64,000 nt of DNA from Acidipropionibacterium timonense (GTDB lineage: Bacteria > Actinomycetota > Actinomycetes > Propionibacteriales > Propionibacteriaceae). Position numbers and translations under genes: made by a program. Under the pieces are notes generated by a model. That model saw nothing but the letters and a program-made list of their open reading frames with translations. It did no database searches and was not told the origin of the DNA. The DNA is taken from contig NZ_LR027558.1 of assembly GCF_900605005.1 (NCBI RefSeq), forward strand, positions 1,656,134-1,720,133, given 5' to 3'. The first letter of the stretch is position 1. Each line of letters starts with the position of its first letter. Shown here piece after piece: positions 58,617 through 64,000 of the stretch.

Positions 58617-60131
58617 GTGGCCGATGATGTCGGCAATCAGCTCCCGCGGTTCCGTGTCGCCCCGCCCTACCGCGTGAGCGCCGGGGCGGATGCGGCCAAG
58701 CTCGGCGCCATGTACGGCCTGACACCGGATCCGTGGCAGGCGGCCGTCCTTGATGACTGGCTCGCCGAGACGCGCTCGGGCAAGCTCCTGTCCGGCGTGT
58801 GCGCCTTGGTGGTGCCCCGCCAGAACGGCAAGAACGCGGTCCTCGAGATCGTCGAGCTGTTCAAGGCGACCGTTCAGGGCAGGCGCATCCTCCACACCGC
58901 CCATGAGGTCAAGACGGCGCGCAAGGCGTTCGCGCGGCTCCGGTCATTCTTCGAGAACCGGGATCGCTACCCGGATCTGGCCATGATGGTGAAAGCCATC
59001 AGGTCGACGAACGGCCAGGAAGCGATCATCCTCCATCATCCGGACTGTCGGACGATGGCCAGCGGGTGCGGATGTGCCGGATGGGGGTCGGTGGAGTTCG
59101 TCGCCAGGTCTCGCGGGTCAGGTCGTGGTTTCACGGCTGACGATCTGGTCTGTGACGAGTTCCAGGAATTGTCGGACGAACAGCTCGAGGCGTTGCTCCC
59201 GACGATCTCGGCCGCACCATCCGGTGACCCCCAGCAGCTCTTCACGGGTACCCCGCCGGGGCCGCTGGCCCCCGGCGAGGTGGCAATGCGCATCCGTAGA
59301 CAAGCGCATGCGACGTCACCGAAGCGGGTCGCCTGGACGGAGTTCTCGATCCCCGACGACATGGCCCCCGAGGTGGCGATGCGCCAGTGGCGCAAGCTCG
59401 CCCAGGGGACCAATCCGGCGCTGGGCATCCGTCTCAACATGCAGACCGTCTCTGACGAGCACGAGTCGATGTCCCCGGAGGGGTTCTGCCGTGAGCGGCT
59501 GGGGCAGTGGGATCGGGCCACCCTCTCAGCCTCCGCGATCCCGGTCGGCAAGTGGGCCGAATCGGCCGTTGACGATGTCGAACCGGCGGGGCCGAAGTCC
59601 TTCGGTGTCGCCTTCTCCCGCACTGGAGCCTCGGTGGCCTTGGCGGGCGCATTGAAGACGGCTGACGCCATCCACGTGGAGGTCATCGCTGGCCAGTCCG
59701 GCGACATGGGCCATGGGCTCGGCTCACTGGCCGACTGGCTGGCTGCTAGATGGCAGGAGACGGCCCAGATTGTCATGGCCGGTGCGTCCTCGCCCACCCT
59801 GGCGGCCGAACTGGCCGATCGGGGGGTGCCGCAGCGCATGGTGGTCGTCGCCAACACCGGCCAGTACGTGGAGGCGTGCGCCGGGCTGCTCGACGCCGTC
59901 AAGTCCGGTACCCTCACGCACCCTGCCGGAGCTGGACCCAGGGACATGCTCGAGGCGTCGGTCGCATCGGCCGTGCAGAAGCCGCGCGGATCGGGGTGGG
60001 GCTGGAGGTCGTCCCGTCGCGATGGGGACGAGATCGCGATCGAGGCGGCGTCGCTGGCGGTCTGGGCGGCACGCACGACGAGAAGACGCCCGAGGGCGTC
60101 CAGGAAGGGAAAGAGGGTGTCCATCATATGA
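58617..60131 (+). CDS. terL: Terminase large subunit, copy 2
   Basis: Identical 504-residue ATPase/nuclease. Confidence 0.92.
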   Translation: MADDVGNQLPRFRVAPPYRVSAGADAAKLGAMYGLTPDPWQAAVLDDWLAETRSGKLLSGVCALVVPRQNGKNAVLEIVELFKATVQGRRILHTAHEVKTARKAFARLRSFFENRDRYPDLAMMVKAIRSTNGQEAIILHHPDCRTMASGCGCAGWGSVEFVARSRGSGRGFTADDLVCDEFQELSDEQLEALLPTISAAPSGDPQQLFTGTPPGPLAPGEVAMRIRRQAHATSPKRVAWTEFSIPDDMAPEVAMRQWRKLAQGTNPALGIRLNMQTVSDEHESMSPEGFCRERLGQWDRATLSASAIPVGKWAESAVDDVEPAGPKSFGVAFSRTGASVALAGALKTADAIHVEVIAGQSGDMGHGLGSLADWLAARWQETAQIVMAGASSPTLAAELADRGVPQRMVVVANTGQYVEACAGLLDAVKSGTLTHPAGAGPRDMLEASVASAVQKPRGSGWGWRSSRRDGDEIAIEAASLAVWAARTTRRRPRASRKGKRVSII

Positions 60132-61453
60132 GTCTGTCGGCCGATGAGATGGACCTCGCGTCGCGGATGCATGATCGGCTTAAGCGACTCCGCCCGTGGC
60201 ACCGGCGCATCGAGGGGTACTACGAGGGAAACCGTCGCGTGCGACAGCTGGGCGTGGCGATCCCCCCCGAGCTCCAGCGCATCACCTCTGTCGTGAGCTG
60301 GCCAGCCATCGCAGTGGATGCCCTGGATGAACGTCTCGATTGGCTCGGATGGACCGGAGGGGCCGATCTCGGCCTCGATGACGTGTACATGGGCAACCAG
60401 CTCGCCACGGAGTCCGGTGCATCCCATCTTGATGCGCTCATCTTCGGGATGAGCTTCGTCGTCGTGCTCTCTGCCGGCGATGGGACTGTGTCGGTGCGCC
60501 CGCAGTCGCCCAAGAATGCCACGGGGATCATGTCCCCTGATGGCCACACGCTCTCGGCCGGTCTCATCGAGCAGGAGACGGACGACATCTCCGTGGTCCT
60601 CGGCGAACTGCTCACCGAGGAGTGGATCGTGTCCATGGAGCTTCGGGGCGATCGGTGGACGGAGAAGGATCGGATGCCGAACACCCTGGGCCGCGTGCCC
60701 ATGGTTCCGATCGTCAATCGGAGACGTACGTCACGGCAGCGCGGTCGCTCGGAGATCACCCCGGCGCTGCGCTCGTACACCGATGAGGCCGTGCGGACAC
60801 TGCTGGGGCAGACGGTCAACCGTGAGTTCTACGCCTACCCCCAGCGGTGGATCATGGGCGTCTCCTCGGAGGAGTTCGAGCAGCCCGGCTGGATGCTGTC
60901 CATGGCGTCACTGTGGGCTGTTGACAAGGACGAGGACGGCGACACGCCCACCGTCGGGTCTTTCCCGGTCAACTCCCCTGCCCCATACGCCGATCAGGTT
61001 CGCCTGTTGGCCCAGTTGGCTTCTGGTGAGTCGGCAGTGCCGGAGCGGTACTTCGGGTTCGTCACCGCCAACCCCCCTTCGTCGGATGCTCTGGCCTCAG
61101 AGGAGGCCAGGCTTGTCAAGCGGGCAGAACGCCGTCAGGTCGGATTCGGGTTCGGGTGGAGCGATGTGGGCCTCATGGTCGCCCTAGCCCTGGGCAACGA
61201 CATCGACGCGACCGAGTTCCACCGCACGGTGCGCCCCCGATGGCGCGATGCCTCGACGCCGACGCGGGCCGCCACCGCCGATGCGGTGACCAAGCTCGTC
61301 GGGGCCGGGATCATCCCGGCTGACTCCAGGGTCGTGCTGGAGATGCTGGGGATGGATGATGCGTCGATCGACTCGATCATGACCCATAGGTCCATGACGG
61401 CCCCGGATCCGTTGACGTCGCTGGCTGACGCGATCACCAAGCAGACTGTCTGA
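60128..61453 (+). CDS. Portal protein, copy 2
   Basis: Identical 441-residue product. Confidence 0.88.
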   Translation: MSLSADEMDLASRMHDRLKRLRPWHRRIEGYYEGNRRVRQLGVAIPPELQRITSVVSWPAIAVDALDERLDWLGWTGGADLGLDDVYMGNQLATESGASHLDALIFGMSFVVVLSAGDGTVSVRPQSPKNATGIMSPDGHTLSAGLIEQETDDISVVLGELLTEEWIVSMELRGDRWTEKDRMPNTLGRVPMVPIVNRRRTSRQRGRSEITPALRSYTDEAVRTLLGQTVNREFYAYPQRWIMGVSSEEFEQPGWMLSMASLWAVDKDEDGDTPTVGSFPVNSPAPYADQVRLLAQLASGESAVPERYFGFVTANPPSSDALASEEARLVKRAERRQVGFGFGWSDVGLMVALALGNDIDATEFHRTVRPRWRDASTPTRAATADAVTKLVGAGIIPADSRVVLEMLGMDDASIDSIMTHRSMTAPDPLTSLADAITKQTV

Positions 61454-61455
61454 CC

Positions 61456-62238
61456 ATGTCCGAATCGGTGGCGCGGGCTGCCCGGCGACTCGTTGCCGAC
61501 CATCAGCGTTCGCAGACGAGGATCGCCCGGGTGTACTCGGCCTATGCCGCCGAGCTGGGGCGTCGATGGTTCGCGGGCAAGGTGGGCGATCCGCAGTTCG
61601 TCATCATGTGGACGGCGCTGGAGAAGGCCGGGCATGCCAGTTCGGCCCAGCGGACCGCGCAGTTCATCACCGACTACCGCTCGATCCAGTCACATCGGCC
61701 CGCGTCAGCCCAGGTCGTCCTCGACGAGTTCGATCCGGCTCCCGCCACGTCGGCCGCGTTCGCGCTCATGGGGTCGGTTCGACGTGCCCCTGACGCCTTC
61801 GAGCGGATCGTGGCCGAGTATGCGTCGAGCGTGGATCGCCGGGTCCTCAATGGAGGCCGGGACACTATGGAGTGGTCAACGGCCGCGAGCCACACGACAT
61901 GGCGCCGCGTCACCGATGTCAACCCGTGCGAGTTCTGCATCATGCTCGCGACGAAATCTGACTACTCGTCTCGGGAGTCGGCGCTCGTCGTAACTGGGAA
62001 TCATTACCGAAAGCGGTCCTCCCATCGTCGCAGAACACCACGACAACCCGGGTCCAGATACCACGACCACTGCGGTTGCACGGCAGTCGAGGTGATCGGC
62101 CCGTGGGAACAGACAGACGCCGAACGCTCCCATGAGGAGCTGTACCGCTCGGCGGTCAGGCTTGTCGGCGACCGAGGAGAGCAGGCGATGACCACAGCAG
62201 TTCTCTCCGCCATGCGCGAGCTCAGCTCGCCCCATTGA
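61456..62238 (+). CDS. MuF-like minor head protein, copy 2
   Basis: Identical 260-residue product. Confidence 0.78.
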   Translation: MSESVARAARRLVADHQRSQTRIARVYSAYAAELGRRWFAGKVGDPQFVIMWTALEKAGHASSAQRTAQFITDYRSIQSHRPASAQVVLDEFDPAPATSAAFALMGSVRRAPDAFERIVAEYASSVDRRVLNGGRDTMEWSTAASHTTWRRVTDVNPCEFCIMLATKSDYSSRESALVVTGNHYRKRSSHRRRTPRQPGSRYHDHCGCTAVEVIGPWEQTDAERSHEELYRSAVRLVGDRGEQAMTTAVLSAMRELSSPH

Positions 62239-62314
62239 GTTCGGCCCGGGTGTCGCCGTCAAGGACGCCCATCCCCGCACGGGGACCATCGCATCACCAC
62301 CGCACGGAGGAACC

Positions 62315-62806
62315 ATGCCAGAAGACCAGGAGTCCGCGAAGGCGGATCAGGGGACCATCGAGAATCCCGCACGGGAGGCCGGCAACAAGACCCACTCGGA
62401 GAGCGCGACGGACCGGAAGGCAGGGGCGCGCAAGTGGGAGTCCAGAGCCAAGGAGAACAAGGCCGCTCTCGATCGACTGGAGCAGGCCAACGACTCGAGC
62501 ACCTCGGACATCGACAAGCTCACCAAGGCCAATGGCGAGCTCAAGGCGAAGGTCGATGCCCTCATCCTCGAACATCTCCGCCGCGACGTCGTATCCGCCA
62601 AGGGTCTCCCCCAGGAGGCCGCCGCCTACCTGTCGGGCAACGATCGGGAATCGCTCGAGAAGTCGGCTGACGGGCTCGCCGCTCTCATGGAGCCACGCCA
62701 GTCGCAGCAGATGCGCAGGCTCGCTGGTCAACCACCCACCGACAACCAAGAACGCACCGAGGAACTCGACTTCATCGACGCCCTCGTAGACATCAACCGG
62801 AGGTAA
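62315..62806 (+). CDS. Scaffold protein, copy 2
   Basis: Identical 163-residue coiled-coil product. Confidence 0.82.
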   Translation: MPEDQESAKADQGTIENPAREAGNKTHSESATDRKAGARKWESRAKENKAALDRLEQANDSSTSDIDKLTKANGELKAKVDALILEHLRRDVVSAKGLPQEAAAYLSGNDRESLEKSADGLAALMEPRQSQQMRRLAGQPPTDNQERTEELDFIDALVDINRR

Positions 62807-62810
62807 CACC

Positions 62811-63746
62811 ATGGCTGTCAATGCCACCACCATCAACTCCACCCAACTCCAGCTTCCCGGTACGGTCGTCGGGATCGTGCGCGACAAGGCGCTCGATTCT
62901 GGCACCCTGGCGGCCCTGTCGCCGGAGAAGCCGACGATCTTCGGCCCTGTCAAGGGGGCCACGTTCTCGGGCGTGCCGCGCGCCAAGATCGTCGGAGAGA
63001 CCGAGAAGAAGCCCGCGGCCGCTGTGCCGACCATCACCCCGTGGTCGGCTGCTCCGATCAAGATCGTCACCCAGCAGCGCACGTCTGACGAGTTCATGTA
63101 CGCGGATGCCGACTACCGTCTCGGCGTCATGCAGGACCTCATCGCCCCGGCGCTGGGATCGTCGATCGGTCGGGCCGTTGACCTCATCGCCATCCATGGG
63201 ATCGACCCCGCCACCGGCGCTGCGGCAACGTCGATCCCCACGAGCCTGTCCAAGTCGACGGCGATCGTCAACATGACGGCGAGCCCGACCGATGATCTCG
63301 TCTCCGCCGTCGGGAAGATCGCCTCCACTGGAGAGTCCATGCCTGACGGCATCGCCATGACGCCCTCCTTCAACTACTCACTGGCCACCGAGGTCTACCC
63401 CAAGGGCCACTCCCTGGCGGGTCAGCCCATGTACCCGAACGCTGGATTCGGGAACATGGGGTCGTGGCGCGGCCTCAAGGTGGGCCAGTCCTCGACGATC
63501 TCCGGACTGCCCGAGATCGCCAAGGACCCCGGAATCCGAGCCGTCATGGGCGACTGGAGCAAGGTCCGCTGGGGCTTCCAGCGGAACTTCCCCATCGAGC
63601 TCATCCAGTACGGCGACCCGGACAACGCGGGCCGCGACCTCAAGGGTGCGAACGAGATTCTCCTGCGCGTCGAGGCCGTCCTGTACGTCGCCATCCTGGA
63701 CCCCAACCAGTTCGTGCTGGTCAAGGACGCCTCGGTCTCCGCGTGA
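62811..63746 (+). CDS. Major capsid protein, copy 2
   Basis: Identical 311-residue product; last complete gene in the window. Confidence 0.88.
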   Translation: MAVNATTINSTQLQLPGTVVGIVRDKALDSGTLAALSPEKPTIFGPVKGATFSGVPRAKIVGETEKKPAAAVPTITPWSAAPIKIVTQQRTSDEFMYADADYRLGVMQDLIAPALGSSIGRAVDLIAIHGIDPATGAAATSIPTSLSKSTAIVNMTASPTDDLVSAVGKIASTGESMPDGIAMTPSFNYSLATEVYPKGHSLAGQPMYPNAGFGNMGSWRGLKVGQSSTISGLPEIAKDPGIRAVMGDWSKVRWGFQRNFPIELIQYGDPDNAGRDLKGANEILLRVEAVLYVAILDPNQFVLVKDASVSA

Positions 63747-63777
63747 CCGGTGACGTTCTGGGATCTGGTCGGTTGAC

Positions 63778-64000
63778 ATGGCTGTGATCAGCATCGAGGA
63801 CCTGGCCCCGTTCGCGGACATTCCGACCGAGCGTGCCCAGGCGATGATCGACGACGCTGTCGCGGTGGCTCTCCGGGTCGCCCCCTGTCTGTCGGATCCG
63901 GCATTCCCGTACCTCGGTGCGGCGAAGGCCATTCTTCGTCGCGCCATCCTCCGATGGAATGAGACGGGAGTGTCCGGATCGACGACGTCGGAGACGGCCG
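63778..64000 (+). CDS. Head-tail connector, copy 2, cut by window end
   Basis: The first 74 codons match the gene at 22982-23446. The 3' end lies outside the window. Confidence 0.75.
   Translation, partial: MAVISIEDLAPFADIPTERAQAMIDDAVAVALRVAPCLSDPAFPYLGAAKAILRRAILRWNETGVSGSTTSETA

Larger units (their letters stand above)
40797..64000. mobile_element. Second tandem copy of the same phage genome, cut by the window end
   Basis: Head-to-tail repeat of positions 1-23204 in the same orientation. Gene boundaries match copy 1 with a constant offset of 40,796, and the encoded proteins are the same except the integrase. No host DNA separates the copies: the junction goes from the accessory-operon leader through attP arm DNA straight into the tRNA-Pro core. 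It stops within the head-tail connector gene, so whether copy 2 is complete is not visible. Confidence 0.95.

Noticed and set aside
1-64000. Two different but related prophages side by side
   Set aside because: Apart from four bases in the integrase, no divergence was found over 23 kb, so they are copies of one genome.

Overview
The window is made entirely of temperate-phage DNA. It holds one complete 40,796-bp siphovirus-type prophage unit (1-40796), followed without any host sequence by the first 23,204 bp of a second copy in the same orientation (40797-64000). Every gene in copy 2 sits exactly 40,796 bp downstream of its copy-1 partner, so there are no indels. The only differences I found are four clustered transversions in the integrase gene (685, 720, 724, 739). 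The unit begins with the 3' half of a tRNA-Pro(UGG) gene (antisense, 1-48), which is repeated at the junction (40797-40844); this is the attachment core. The data fit a tandem double lysogen, a replicating concatemer, or a circular phage genome assembled for more than one lap. Sequence alone cannot choose between these.

The DNA is GC-rich with strong G/C third-position bias, many ATGA-type gene overlaps and some GTG starts. This points to a phage of a high-GC actinobacterium. A propionibacterial or related host is plausible, but I infer it from general resemblance only.

Layout of the unit. (i) 59-2678, leftward lysogeny module: repressor, ImmA/IrrE-type metallopeptidase, membrane protein and tyrosine integrase. 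It faces a Cro-like gene across a switch region with CTTGTACAAG operators. (ii) 3268-6921, early rightward genes: small HTH proteins, an early promoter overlapped by a TGTAG-N8-CTACA operator with a second copy just downstream, an antirepressor, a reverse-strand moron embedded in the operon, and small proteins including a pentapeptide-repeat protein. (iii) 6918-14556, recombination and replication: YqaJ-like exonuclease, Bet/RecT annealing protein, HNH-like protein, SSB, C5-cytosine methyltransferase, RusA-like resolvase, and a replication initiator carrying iterons that probably mark the origin. (iv) 14624-17383: a Zn-ribbon/HTH protein, an HNH nuclease, then a separate leftward three-gene cassette (PAPS-reductase-like protein, unknown protein, HTH protein) with its own near-consensus, apparently leaderless promoter and related palindromes at both ends. 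This is the best candidate for an undescribed accessory system. (v) 17485-38542, late genes: terminase, portal, MuF-like protein, scaffold, capsid, connector and tail genes, frameshifted tail chaperones, tape measure with two wall-degrading domains, minor tail proteins, holin-type proteins, endolysin and receptor-binding proteins, closed by a strong terminator. (vi) 38659-40398: a leftward four-gene accessory operon ending in a MucR/Ros-type zinc-finger regulator, then attP arm DNA and the next attachment core.

Copy 2 repeats modules (i) to (v) as far as the gene after the major capsid gene, which is cut by the window end.
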